Assembly: GCA_964454015.1 (NCBI GenBank)
Contig: CAYVQF010000064.1
Span: 1-30,011, forward strand
Length of the DNA stretch: 30,011 nucleotides
Source: CAYVQF01 sp964454015
GTDB taxonomy: Bacteria > Myxococcota_A > Bradymonadia > UBA4248
Reading direction: 5' to 3'
Part shown: positions 15,063-23,858 of the stretch, in pieces
Position numbering within the stretch: position 1 is the stretch's first letter
Layout: the number at the start of each line of letters is the position of its first letter
Position numbers and translations under genes: made by a program
Notes under the pieces: model-generated
Database searches by the model: none
What the model was told of the DNA's origin: nothing
What the model saw: the letters and a program-made list of their open reading frames with translations, nothing else

Positions 15063-16064
15063 CTAGCGGAGGCCGCTGACCCGGTTGAGGACGCGGATGT
15101 AGTTGGCGCGCTCGAAGGCCGCAGGATCGACGACGGCCTTCTGGTTCATGCTGCCTCGCGCCTGCACGAGGGACGCGTATTCCCGGCTCTCCAGCCACTG
15201 GGTCATGTCCCGCAGGACCGTCTCGATGTGGGCGACACCGTTCTTCAATAGGGCCGACGCCATCATGGCGACCTTGGCCCCGGCTAGGACGGACTTCACC
15301 GCACCTTCGCCGCTGTGCACCCCGCCCGAGACGGCGATGTCCAGGCTGACCCGGCTGTCGAGGATGGCGGCCCAGCGCAGGCGCAGGGGCAGCTCGGCGG
15401 GGGTCGAGAGGGACATGGAGGGGAGCACCTCGAGGCGATCGAGGTCGAAGTCGGGCTGGTAAAAGCGGTTGAAGATGACCAGGCCCTTGGCACCGGTGTT
15501 GGCGACGGCTTTGGCGAAGCGCACGGGTGTGGTGAAAGTGTCGCCGATCTTGACGGCGACGGGGATCTGAACCCGCGCCACCAGGCTGGCGATCACTTCG
15601 AGATAACGGGCTTCGACCTCAGCCGAGGGGGTCTCGGCGTCGGTGGCGATCTGATAGAGGTTGATCTCCAGGGCGTCGGCGCCGGCGGCTTCGATGCGCT
15701 TGGCCAGATCCAACCACCCCCCTTGGGTGGTGCCGTTGAGGCTGGCGATGATGGGGATGGCGACCTTGGATTTGGCCTCTTGGATGATGTCGAGGTAACG
15801 GTCGCTGGAGGTCTGGTAGGCGCCGAGATCGGGAAAGTAGCTCAATGATTCGGCGAAGGACTCCGTACCTTCGTTGAGGCGCTGATCCAGCTCGCGCGCT
15901 TCGGCTTCGATCTGCTCCTCGAAGAGGGAGTGCAGCACCACGGCGCCTGCGCCCGCGGCCTCCATGGCGGCGATGTTGTCGACGTCGTGCGTCAGGGGCG
16001 AAGAGGAGGCAACCAAGGGGTTGCGCAGTTTCAGGCCGAGGTAGTGGGTGTCGAGGTTGACCAT
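15063..16064 (-). CDS. Dihydroorotate dehydrogenase-like FMN protein
   Basis: A 333-residue TIM-barrel flavoprotein of the DHOD-like type. Visible family blocks: LRNPLVASSSPLTHDVDNIA, GAGAVVLHSLFEEQI, IPIIASLNGTTQGGW, GADALEINLYQ, IPVAVKIGDTF, LDIAVSGGVHSGEGAVKSVL (FMN-phosphate-type loop) and GAKVAMMASALL. In true class 1 DHODs the strand after xLxxNLSCPN carries the catalytic Cys region; here it reads EINLYQIATDA with no Cys or Ser equivalent, so pyrimidine synthesis is doubtful. Relatives of this kind are often found beside pyruvate:ferredoxin oxidoreductase genes, but none is here. The start at 16064 has AAGGAG 8 bases upstream; the frame is open to 16103. It converges on the methyltransferase with a 20-base gap. 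Confidence 0.9.
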   Translation of the reverse strand: MVNLDTHYLGLKLRNPLVASSSPLTHDVDNIAAMEAAGAGAVVLHSLFEEQIEAEARELDQRLNEGTESFAESLSYFPDLGAYQTSSDRYLDIIQEAKSKVAIPIIASLNGTTQGGWLDLAKRIEAAGADALEINLYQIATDAETPSAEVEARYLEVIASLVARVQIPVAVKIGDTFTTPVRFAKAVANTGAKGLVIFNRFYQPDFDLDRLEVLPSMSLSTPAELPLRLRWAAILDSRVSLDIAVSGGVHSGEGAVKSVLAGAKVAMMASALLKNGVAHIETVLRDMTQWLESREYASLVQARGSMNQKAVVDPAAFERANYIRVLNRVSGLR

Positions 16065-16463
16065 GACGCGTCTCCTTGTCTCAGAGCGATGTCCCACCTT
16101 CACCGAGGCGATGGGCCATCACCAAGAATGAGTTCCAGGTGGGGGTTGGCTGGGGATGACCACCCGAGGTGGCCATTTCCATTTTTTCTTGAATACGCTA
16201 CTTTCATGCTTCTGGGTTGCTCGGGTGACCACAGGTCCACCTGGCCGGGTGTTGACCATGGTAGCGTTGTTGTGGCTCAGTGAGGGTTACGGTCCAGCGT
16301 GTCGTAACGATCGAGTCCATGGCGAGCTTTTTTTGCGGGTGGACGTCGTCGCGGGTGCTGCTGGGAGAGCATGGGGGGCCGCCCCCCAACGCCCAGTGGG
16401 CACAGCGCTTTTTTTGCTTGGCGGGCCGAGTGGCCATTGCCCTAGAGGAGAGTAGGTGAAATC
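16065..16463. other. 399-base divergent intergenic region with hairpins and duplicated T-tracts
   Basis: No convincing gene. It must hold promoters for the DHOD-like gene (minus) and the TPR protein (plus), but I see no near-consensus -35/-10 pair. Structure present: CCACC/GGTGG hairpin at 16160-16172 followed by a T-rich run to 16189; CAGGT/ACCTG repeat near 16228; a strong TGGGGGG/CCCCCCA hairpin with 3-base loop at 16372-16388; GCCC/GGGC at 16391-16401; and the 11-mer GCTTTTTTTGC twice, at 16326-16336 and 16407-16417. The last features, upstream of the ATG at 16464, look like a structured leader or attenuator. Confidence 0.5.
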
Positions 16464-17414
16464 ATGGTTGAACAGGTGAAAGTGAAAGTGCGCGGCACGC
16501 GGTTCTTCAAGCTGTTTCCTCTGGGGCTGGCGCTGGGGTTGTTGTGGCCCATGGCGACAGTGGCGCAGGGCGTGCCCTGTGGCGATCTGCCAGAGACCAA
16601 GGCCCAGATCTTCTTTGAGCTCTCCATCCAAGCCGTCGAAGACTACCAGGCGAAGAACTACGAGTCGGCCATCACCAAGACGCGCAAAGCCATGAGCATC
16701 TGCGACGAGGATCCTGGGGTGGAGTACAACTTGGGCAAGGCCTACCAGATGGCGGGCTACTGCCCGATGGCGCTCCACCATTTCACGCGGCTGGCGGAGC
16801 TCAAGCTCAGGGACCGAGATTTCAACAAACGCATCCAGCGCGCCCTCGATGAGACGCGCGGTGAGTGCTCCGATGCGGTGCCTTTCGAGGTGCTCTGCGA
16901 GGACGGCGGCGTCCTCTTCACCATCGGCGACATGGAGAACTTGCCCTGTCCCTTCGTCGGCCGCCTCTTGCCCGGCTCTTACGACATCAGCGCCAAGAAA
17001 GCCAAGTACTTTCCTTTCGAGGCCATGGTCTCTTTGTCGGGCCCGGATACGGTCTACATCGACATCCCCGCCCTGCGTTCGCTGGACTCGGTGGGTTACT
17101 TGGCCGTGCAGTGTCCCGAGGGGGTCAGCGCTTTCACTCTGGCCGGCAACGGCACGAGCGAGGTCCACGCCTGTCCATGGGAGGGGGAGGTAGAAGTGGG
17201 CACCTACCTCATCGCCATCGACGGTGTCGACGAGCCCCTCTCGGTGCAGGTGGCCTCCCAGGAGTGGACCACCTACGCGATCCAGCCAATCGGCGGCGGC
17301 GCCGCGTCCTGCGGTTGCCAGGTGCGGCAGCCCGCGGCCGCGTGGCCCCTGGGCGCCTTGGCCCTCGCGCTCGGCCTGGTGGGCCTGACGGTGCTGCGAC
17401 GACGCGTGGGCTGA
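16464..17414 (+). CDS. TPR-containing exported protein with MYXO-CTERM-type tail
   Basis: A 316-residue surface protein candidate. An N-terminal signal peptide (hydrophobic from Phe14, cleavage likely after VAQ35) is followed by TPR-like helices at about 46-125 (SIQAVEDYQAKNYESAITKT, YNLGKAYQMAGYCPMALHHF). Two beta-rich PEGA-like repeats follow: one ends LPGSYDISAKKAKY, the other VGTYLIAIDG. The C-terminus is SCGCQ (283-287), a Pro/Ala spacer, a hydrophobic helix and RRRVG at the end, the layout of MYXO-CTERM sorting signals that are processed by myxosortases and serve cell-surface anchoring in Myxococcota. The start is supported by AGGTG 5 bases and AGGAG further upstream. The tatD gene begins 9 bases after the stop. 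Confidence 0.88.
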   Translation: MVEQVKVKVRGTRFFKLFPLGLALGLLWPMATVAQGVPCGDLPETKAQIFFELSIQAVEDYQAKNYESAITKTRKAMSICDEDPGVEYNLGKAYQMAGYCPMALHHFTRLAELKLRDRDFNKRIQRALDETRGECSDAVPFEVLCEDGGVLFTIGDMENLPCPFVGRLLPGSYDISAKKAKYFPFEAMVSLSGPDTVYIDIPALRSLDSVGYLAVQCPEGVSAFTLAGNGTSEVHACPWEGEVEVGTYLIAIDGVDEPLSVQVASQEWTTYAIQPIGGGAASCGCQVRQPAAAWPLGALALALGLVGLTVLRRRVG

Positions 17415-17423
17415 GAGCGCGCC

Positions 17424-18299
17424 TTGTCTACCTCTCCAGCACCAGCGGGCCCGCTGCCCGGGCGTCCCGACGTCCAGGTCATTGACATCTGCGCTAACCT
17501 CGCCCACAGCGCCTTTGCCGACGACCGGGCCGACGTGATCGCCACGGCCCACGCCCAGGGCGTGGTGGCCATGGTGGTGCCCGGCGCCTGCCTCGCCAGC
17601 ACCCGCCAAGCCATGGCCTTGGCGGCAGCGCAACCAGGTCGCCTCTTTGCCACCGCCGGAATCCATCCCCACGCCGTGGCCGAGGCGGGCCAAAACGACG
17701 TGGCAGCCCTCGGGTCCCTGCTCCACGACCCGCAGGTGGTGGCCGTCGGCGAGTGCGGCTTGGACTACCACTGGCCCGAGCCTCCGACGGCGACCCAGCG
17801 CGCCCTCTTCGCCGCGCAGCTCGAAGGCGCGGCGGACTTGGGTGTACCCCTCTTTCTCCACGAGCGCGAGGCCCACGCCGATTTCATGGCCATCTTGAAA
17901 CCCCTGCGCCACCGCTTCCCCGGAGGGGTGGTGCACTGTTTCAGCTCCGGCCCGGCGGCCCTGAGCGCTTACCTCGACCTCGGCCTCTATGTCGGTATCA
18001 CGGGCTGGATCTGCGACGAGCGGCGCGGCCAAGAGCTGCGCGCGTTGGTGCGCCACATCCCGGCGTCGCGCCTCCTCGTCGAGAGCGATGCCCCCTACCT
18101 GACGCCGCGCGATCTGCCGCGGGCGCCACGGCGCAACGTGCCCGCGGCGACCCTGCACGTGCTGCGAGTCTTGGCGGGTCACCGCGGCGAGCAGCCCGAG
18201 GCACTGGCACCACAGCTTTTACGCAACACCATGGCTTGCTTTCCCAAGCTCGCCAGGGGCATAACAGAACACCAGGCAGGCCTGTGGCTGCCGCCTTAA
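17424..18299 (+). CDS. tatD: TatD family metal-dependent hydrolase (3'-5' DNase)
   Basis: A 291-residue TIM-barrel hydrolase closely patterned on E. coli TatD: VIDICANLAHSAF (E. coli TatD likewise has Asn where most homologues have the D-x-H histidine), AGIHPHAV, GECGLDYHW, VPLFLHERE, VVHCFS, the TatD-specific GITGWICDERRG, and ESDAPYLTPRDL with the catalytic Asp, then RRNVPA. The family is a cytoplasmic Mg-dependent nuclease linked to DNA repair and degradation. About 17 extra residues precede the conserved start. The initiation codon is TTG at 17424, nine bases after the preceding stop, with a weak GAGAG ribosome site; translation may depend on coupling to the upstream gene. Confidence 0.93.
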   Translation: MSTSPAPAGPLPGRPDVQVIDICANLAHSAFADDRADVIATAHAQGVVAMVVPGACLASTRQAMALAAAQPGRLFATAGIHPHAVAEAGQNDVAALGSLLHDPQVVAVGECGLDYHWPEPPTATQRALFAAQLEGAADLGVPLFLHEREAHADFMAILKPLRHRFPGGVVHCFSSGPAALSAYLDLGLYVGITGWICDERRGQELRALVRHIPASRLLVESDAPYLTPRDLPRAPRRNVPAATLHVLRVLAGHRGEQPEALAPQLLRNTMACFPKLARGITEHQAGLWLPP

Positions 18300-18338
18300 C
18301 GCCGCGCGCGCGTCGTGCCAAGGAGAGGAGCCTTGCCG

Positions 18339-19130
18339 GTGGAGCAGAGCAAGAAGAGATGGCTGAAAATGGCCGCCGCCGGCGTCGCCTTGCTGGCGCT
18401 GACCTGGCTCTACACCTACTGGGCCCGCGATCGCTACCAAGCAGTTGACGAGATCCTCCCAGAGCTCTACCTGGCACCCCAACAACACGAAGCGGCCGCC
18501 CCAGATCCCATGGCCTTCACCCTGGGCGACTACGCCTTCACCGTGACGCCCCTCTACGATTACCAGATCTGGGCCCTGGTGGTGAGCGCCAAGAATTACG
18601 GTTCTTTCACTTTCAGCCGCAGCGATCGCGTCATCCCAGTCGACCTCTGCCTCATCTGGGGCACCAACGTCCACAATAACCGCCACCAAGCCCCAGACGT
18701 CCACTTCTCCCAGCGCCGCCGCTTCTGCTTCTTCCGCTACCGCGAGACCTCCATCGATCCCGCCCAGGTCTCCAACAATCACCTCATCCCTGCCAACGCC
18801 GAGGTCCGGGACGTCATCAAGCGCATCCGCCCGGGCGACCAGATCCGCCTGCGCGGTCAGCTCGTCAGCGTCGACGCCAGCCTCATGGCGCGCTTCACCG
18901 GCCTCGACCCGGCCGAGTTCAGCCTGCGCTCGAGCACCAACCGCGACGACACTGGCGCCGGCGCCTGCGAAATCATCTTCGTCCGCGAGGCGGAGATCCT
19001 CCGCGCGGCGAACCCCGTGACCCGCGCGCTCTTCTCTCTGACCTCGGTGCTCCTGCTCATCCTCATCAGTGGCGGCGCCCTCTGGGGCGGACGCCAATGG
19101 TGGCGACGCCTGCAAGAGGATGATGGGTGA
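18339..19130 (+). CDS. Two-helix membrane protein, conserved unknown
   Basis: A 263-residue protein with a transmembrane helix near each end (about residues 11-30, MAAAGVALLALTWLYTYWAR, and 228-250) enclosing a soluble domain of roughly 190 residues predicted on the outer face of the inner membrane. The conserved-looking core contains FSRSDRVIPVDLCLIWGTNV, SNNHLIPAN, IRPGDQIRLRGQLV and the late SSTNRDDTGAGACEIIFV. I have seen this SNNHLIPA/GDQIxLxGxLV combination in uncharacterised bacterial proteins; no function is known to me. Start is ambiguous: AGGAGAGGAG at 18320-18329 suits the GTG at 18339 (chosen) or the TTG at 18333; a GTG at 18315 precedes the ribosome site. It follows tatD by 39 bases. 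Confidence 0.85.
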   Translation: MEQSKKRWLKMAAAGVALLALTWLYTYWARDRYQAVDEILPELYLAPQQHEAAAPDPMAFTLGDYAFTVTPLYDYQIWALVVSAKNYGSFTFSRSDRVIPVDLCLIWGTNVHNNRHQAPDVHFSQRRRFCFFRYRETSIDPAQVSNNHLIPANAEVRDVIKRIRPGDQIRLRGQLVSVDASLMARFTGLDPAEFSLRSSTNRDDTGAGACEIIFVREAEILRAANPVTRALFSLTSVLLLILISGGALWGGRQWWRRLQEDDG

Positions 19131-19167
19131 TGGGCCATGGGACGTGCAGGTTCAAGCAAATAATAAG

Positions 19168-21945
19168 ATGATGCAGTCTAACCATATACATTTGTTTTTG
19201 TATCCACACCTGTTCGGGCGTGGCCCACGCCTGGGCTGGCTCCTCGCCGTGCTGCTCTTCTGTGTGGCCTGTGGGCCCAATCTCCACGACCGTGCCCGTC
19301 TGGACGCGTCGTGCCGGGAAGGCCGGATGGCCTCCTGTGGCCGCCTCGGGCTGCTGCTCTTGGACGACCCGCGCGCCAGCGACAAGGATCACCTCAAGGC
19401 CCATGGGCTCTTGGACCGCGCCTGTGACGACGGCATCCTCGAGGGGTGTCGCGGCCTCGGGCGCATCTACGCCGAGGGGCTGGCGGGTCAGACCATGGAC
19501 GCCCTGCGTGCCGCCTCGCTCTTCTTGCGCGCCTGTGATGGCGGCGATGGCCAAGGCTGTTGGCGCCTGGCCCAGATGCTGCGCACGGGTGAGGCCGGCG
19601 TCCCTCCCGACGCCAACCGGGCGGCGCGCCTCCTCGAACAAGGTTGTGAGGCCGAGACTTGGCAGGCTTGTGTGGAGCTGGCGGACATGTTGCGCCTCGG
19701 TGACGCCGTGACGCGGGATCTCGACGGCGCCGCCCAGGTCATGGCGCGGGGCGTGCAATTGGTGCGCGACCAGTGCGAGGGAGGCGCCCAGTGGGCGTGC
19801 GTGCATTTGGCGGTGTGGCAGATCAACGGGCTGGCGCCGGAGGCGCCGGCTGCGGCCGAGGTGCTCCTCCAGACCGCCTGCGACGAGGGAGACGGGCGAG
19901 CCTGCGTGATCATGGCCTGGCTCATCGCCGAAGGGCGCCTGAACGAGGCGCGGCCGCGGCGCGCCCTGGGCCTCTACCGTCGCGCTTGCGAGCTGGGCGA
20001 GGCCTGGGGCTGTCTCGGCTTGGCCCACCTGTCGATCATGGGGCGTGGCGTGCGCCAGGACCGCCTGCACGCCCTCGATCGCTATGGCGAAGCCTGTGAG
20101 ATGGGCCTGTGGATGGCCTGCCGCAGCGCGGGCTGGATGGTGGCCAACGGCGTGGTGGTCGAGGCCGACCCCGAGGCCGGGCGAGCGCTCTTGGAGCGCG
20201 CCTGCTGGCTCCACGGCGGTCAGCGTTGCTTGTGGCCGTGGTTGGTGGAGGTCATCCCGGCCTACCCCGAGGAAGAGGTGATCGGCACGGAGATGGATGG
20301 GCTAGCCTGTGAGCTGGGCGACGCGCCGGCCTGTGCCCGTTTGGCGGCCTTCGCCCAGAGCAGCGGCGTGGGCCTCGGCAAGTCCCTCAGGCTCTATGCC
20401 CACGCCTGCGCCCTCCAGGATTGGTCGGCGTGCAGTGATCTGTCTTGGCTCTATCAGGGCGCTGGCGCCAACCCCCAGCGCGCCGTAGAGATCAGCCTCT
20501 TCGCTTGCGAAGGGGATCATGCGCCGGCCTGTACCGACCTGGCCTACATCTTTCGCTGGGGCATCCAAGGGGTCTCGCCCCAGCCAGCCCGCGCCGTGAC
20601 TTTCTACCAGAAGGCTTGCGAGCTCGGCGACCCTGCTGCCTGCCTGGCCCTCGCTGAGATGTTGCAGAGTGGCAGCGGCGTGGCCAAGGACCCCGTCAAG
20701 GCCCAGCAGGTCTTGGTCGAGGCGTGTGAGCGGGGCGATGCCTGGACGTGCACCCACGTCGGCCAGCGCCTCTATCGCGGTGACGATGGCCTGAAAGCCG
20801 ATGTCGCCCAAGCCAAAGCGGTCTTTCGCCTGGCTTGTACCCGTGAGCCGCGTTGGTGTGCTGAAGTGGCCGAACGTTGGGTGGGCGAGGAGTCGGCCCT
20901 GGCGGTGGAGCTCTGGGAGCACGGTTGTGCGGCGCAACAGGTCAACGCCTGCCTGGCCTTGGCCGCCTTCTGCCAAGCCAGCGAGCCGAGAGACCCCACC
21001 AAGGCCGCCTGGGCCCTGCGCCAGGGCTGCGCGGGGCAAGATGCGCCGGCCTGCGCCGAGCTCGGTGCGTTTCTGTTGCGCCAAGGCCGGGCGGGTGATC
21101 CCGAGCATCTCGAAGCGGTCCAAGCCTATGCCCAGGCCTGTGAGCTCGGCTTGCCGGCAGCCTGCACCCACTTCGCGCGCGCGCTCCTGGAGGGCGTCGC
21201 CGTGGGTCGTGATGAGGCCCTGGCCGAGCGCCTCCTCGGCGAGGCCTGTGCCCAAGGCGAGTCGACGGCGTGCTTGGCCTTGGGAGATCACCTGGTCAGC
21301 GGCACCCTCAGCGTCAAGGGGCTGGTGTGCGCCGTCGAGAGCTACGGACAGGCCTGCGAGGGCGCCAACCCCGTCGGCTGCCGCAAGCTCGGGGAGCTGC
21401 TCTTGCGGGTTGGCCGGGACAAGGAAGGGACGGCGGTGGCCCTCGAGGCCTTGCAGCGCGGTTGCGCGACGGGCGACAGCGAGAGCTGCGAGCGGCACAC
21501 CGCCCTGACCCGTCGCGCCGCCGACACCCGCAGCAGCGAAGTGGTCGTGCCGCCAGAGACGACCCTCTTCATCGACCTGTGCCACGTGGGCGACGCCGTC
21601 GCCTGCCGCGAGGTTGGCAGCTACTACGAGTCCGGGCAACGGGGGCTGCAACGCAACAAGGTGCATGCCCTGGCTTTCTATCGCCTGGCGTGCAATCGGG
21701 GCGACGAGGTGGGTTGCACCAAGGTGGCCAGCATGGAGACGGCTGCCACGGCCATCGCCGGCAGATCGAACGCGGCCCTATGGGAGCAGGCTTGTCGCGG
21801 TGGCGATGGCAACGCCTGCGCCCGGGCGGCCGACGCCTTCCAAGGGGGGGGCGATGGCCGGGAGGCGGCGCCCGCCAAGGCGACAGAGATGTTGCGCCTG
21901 GGCTGTGAACAGGGTCACGCCGAGTCGTGTCGCCGTCTGCGCTAA
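19168..21945 (+). CDS. Giant Cys-rich Sel1-repeat lipoprotein (25 cysteine pairs)
   Basis: About 925 residues. A signal peptide with a long n-region ends LLFCVACGPN, so the mature protein should be lipidated and extracytoplasmic. The whole remainder is Sel1-like repeats of 33-40 residues, each beginning AC-x7-C as in ACELGDPAACLALAEML. I count 25 Cys pairs; 24 have exactly seven residues between the cysteines and one (TREPRW) has six. The same design, a disulfide across each helical hairpin, is known from Helicobacter cysteine-rich (Hcp) proteins, which have far fewer repeats. It should form a long rigid superhelix for protein binding. Start is uncertain: ATG at 19168 and 19171, or 19120/19123 overlapping the upstream stop; none has a strong ribosome site. 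The 3' end overlaps the convergent kinase gene by 4 bases. Confidence 0.88.
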   Translation: MMQSNHIHLFLYPHLFGRGPRLGWLLAVLLFCVACGPNLHDRARLDASCREGRMASCGRLGLLLLDDPRASDKDHLKAHGLLDRACDDGILEGCRGLGRIYAEGLAGQTMDALRAASLFLRACDGGDGQGCWRLAQMLRTGEAGVPPDANRAARLLEQGCEAETWQACVELADMLRLGDAVTRDLDGAAQVMARGVQLVRDQCEGGAQWACVHLAVWQINGLAPEAPAAAEVLLQTACDEGDGRACVIMAWLIAEGRLNEARPRRALGLYRRACELGEAWGCLGLAHLSIMGRGVRQDRLHALDRYGEACEMGLWMACRSAGWMVANGVVVEADPEAGRALLERACWLHGGQRCLWPWLVEVIPAYPEEEVIGTEMDGLACELGDAPACARLAAFAQSSGVGLGKSLRLYAHACALQDWSACSDLSWLYQGAGANPQRAVEISLFACEGDHAPACTDLAYIFRWGIQGVSPQPARAVTFYQKACELGDPAACLALAEMLQSGSGVAKDPVKAQQVLVEACERGDAWTCTHVGQRLYRGDDGLKADVAQAKAVFRLACTREPRWCAEVAERWVGEESALAVELWEHGCAAQQVNACLALAAFCQASEPRDPTKAAWALRQGCAGQDAPACAELGAFLLRQGRAGDPEHLEAVQAYAQACELGLPAACTHFARALLEGVAVGRDEALAERLLGEACAQGESTACLALGDHLVSGTLSVKGLVCAVESYGQACEGANPVGCRKLGELLLRVGRDKEGTAVALEALQRGCATGDSESCERHTALTRRAADTRSSEVVVPPETTLFIDLCHVGDAVACREVGSYYESGQRGLQRNKVHALAFYRLACNRGDEVGCTKVASMETAATAIAGRSNAALWEQACRGGDGNACARAADAFQGGGDGREAAPAKATEMLRLGCEQGHAESCRRLR

Positions 21946-23846
21946 GGGCTGCCTTGGATGCAGAGCCCATGGTTCTCATCGCGCTTCTGCAGGAGCCAAG
22001 GGTTGGCAGGTTGCTGGGTCAAGGCCGTGGAATAGGTGTCACGGGCGGCACAGTAGTCGCGCGCCGCCTCGTAGGCCAAGCCTAGGGTGGTGCGGAGCTG
22101 GGGATCGTCCGTGCGGCCCAAGGCCTCTTCGAGCATCGCGATGGCCCGGGTGGGGTCGCCTTCGCGCAGGGCGAGGAAGGCGGCCTCGCGGACGCTCTGC
22201 AGCGCCTCCTGGTTCAGCGGGCTGGGGCCAGCATCGGGGTGGGGCACATCGGGGTGGGGGTCAGCAGGCGCCACGACCTGGGTGTCTCCGGGGGGCACGT
22301 CGGGCGCCGCAACGAGATCGGGTTCCCCTGGGGAGATCAGCGGCGGATCGCGTGGTGGTGCCACGGGATCACCCGGCTGTGTCGTGGGTGGTGGCTGGGC
22401 GTGTTGAGTTCCCGGTGGCGGTTGAGGTGGTGGGTGGTTGGGCCCGCTGGTCCACCAGAGCAGCGCGACGAGGGCGATGAGGGCGATGACGACCAGGAGC
22501 CACGCCAGAGGCCGCCGCGCGCTCTGGGACGGGGTGGGTGCGTCCTTGACGGGTGGCTCGGGCGCGGCTTCGGCGCTGTTGTGCCTGGGGATGGGGAGGA
22601 CGCTGGTCTCGTCGGTGGCCAGGTGGAGGAGCCGTTCCGGTTGGGTGCTCCCCAAGCGGGGGACGATGCGGATGGGCGGCGCGGCGAAGAGGGCCTCGAG
22701 GGGGAGATCGTCCAGGTTGAGGGGGAAGAGGAGATCGTAGACTTCTTTGGCCGTGGCGAAGCGCAGCTCGGGGTTGCGGGCGACGCTCTTGGCGAGGAGA
22801 GCCCCGAGGGGATGTTGGATCAGGCGCGGCGCGATGGGGACGGGCTCGCCGCTGGTATGGAGGAGGGCCGTCGCGAAGGGGGTGTCGCCCTGGACGGCGA
22901 TCCGGCCGGTGAGGGCTTCGAGGAAGATCAGGCCCCAGGCGTAGATGTCCACCTTGGGTGACTTCTCACCGAGGAGCTGCTCCGGCGCCATATAGGAGAC
23001 CGTGCCGATGGTCTGGCCCGTCTGGGTCAGGGGCAGTTGCTGGGCCGTGTCGCCGCCCTGGACCGAGCCGGCGATACCGAAGTCGAGGACCACGGCGTCA
23101 CGCTCCAGGCCGTTGCGGGCAATCATGATGTTCTGGGGCTTGAGATCCCGGTGGACGTAGCCCCGGTCGTGGGCCATGGCCAGGGCGCTGAGCACTTGGA
23201 GCATCCAGCGCTTGAGATCGGCCGGGCTATAGGCGCTGGCGTCGCTGTGACGTTCGTGGATGAGGGTGGAGAGCTCGACGCCGTCGATGAACTCCAGGAC
23301 CATGTAGAGGAGGCCGTCGGGGAGGGTGCCCGAGTCGATGAGCTTGACGATGTTGCGGTGGCGCAGCTCGCCGACCACGTGCATCTCGCGCAGGAAGCGT
23401 TCTTTGGCGTGCTCGGCGGCGGTCTGGGTGGGGAGGGTGCGCAGGGGCAAGAGCACCTTGATGGCGACGAGCTGGCCCGTGTTGAGCTGCTTGGCCTGGT
23501 AGACCACGCCGAAGCCGCCGTCGCCGAGCTGGGCGAGGAGCTGGTAGCGGCCGTCGAGGAGGCTGCCGATGGGCGGCAAGAGGGAAGGTGGGGGGGGCGT
23601 GGGCGCGGGGGACGCGATGAGAGAGAGAGAGTCGAGGGTTTCGCTGCTGGCGTCTACGGCATTTCTGGGGGTCGCGGGCGAGAGGTGGGCAGACTCAGGG
23701 GTGGCGCTGTCCGCTGGCGGAGGCGCGAGACCTGGGCGCGTGGATCCAGAAGGAGAAGACGCGCGCGAGGCAGCGGGGTCGGTAGGGGCGGGGGCTGCGG
23801 CCGGGGCGGGGGCGGCGGCGTCTTTGTTGGGTGGGGGTGCGGACAC
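21942..23846 (-). CDS. Membrane Ser/Thr protein kinase with C-terminal TPR
   Basis: A 634-residue Hanks-type kinase. A ~95-residue Pro/Ala/Ser-rich N-terminal tail precedes the kinase domain: glycine loop LGDGGFG (107-113), Lys130 in AIKVL, HRDLKPQN (232-239), DFG (255-257) and APEQ (287-290), all intact, so it should be active. A transmembrane helix (about 445-462, WLLVVIALIALVALLWW) follows a cytoplasmic juxtamembrane region; then a Pro/Asp-rich extracytoplasmic stretch and a TPR-like end (AAFLALREGDPTRAIAMLEE, LGLAYEAARDYCAARDTYST). The TPR on the outer side may sense or bind a partner. The start is GTG with only a weak GAGAG site, 12 bases after the upstream stop, suggesting translational coupling to the zinc-finger protein gene. 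It is the last gene of the three-gene operon from the subtilase. Confidence 0.95.
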   Translation of the reverse strand: MSAPPPNKDAAAPAPAAAPAPTDPAASRASSPSGSTRPGLAPPPADSATPESAHLSPATPRNAVDASSETLDSLSLIASPAPTPPPPSLLPPIGSLLDGRYQLLAQLGDGGFGVVYQAKQLNTGQLVAIKVLLPLRTLPTQTAAEHAKERFLREMHVVGELRHRNIVKLIDSGTLPDGLLYMVLEFIDGVELSTLIHERHSDASAYSPADLKRWMLQVLSALAMAHDRGYVHRDLKPQNIMIARNGLERDAVVLDFGIAGSVQGGDTAQQLPLTQTGQTIGTVSYMAPEQLLGEKSPKVDIYAWGLIFLEALTGRIAVQGDTPFATALLHTSGEPVPIAPRLIQHPLGALLAKSVARNPELRFATAKEVYDLLFPLNLDDLPLEALFAAPPIRIVPRLGSTQPERLLHLATDETSVLPIPRHNSAEAAPEPPVKDAPTPSQSARRPLAWLLVVIALIALVALLWWTSGPNHPPPQPPPGTQHAQPPPTTQPGDPVAPPRDPPLISPGEPDLVAAPDVPPGDTQVVAPADPHPDVPHPDAGPSPLNQEALQSVREAAFLALREGDPTRAIAMLEEALGRTDDPQLRTTLGLAYEAARDYCAARDTYSTALTQQPANPWLLQKRDENHGLCIQGSP

Positions 23847-23858
23847 GCGGGCTCTCGG

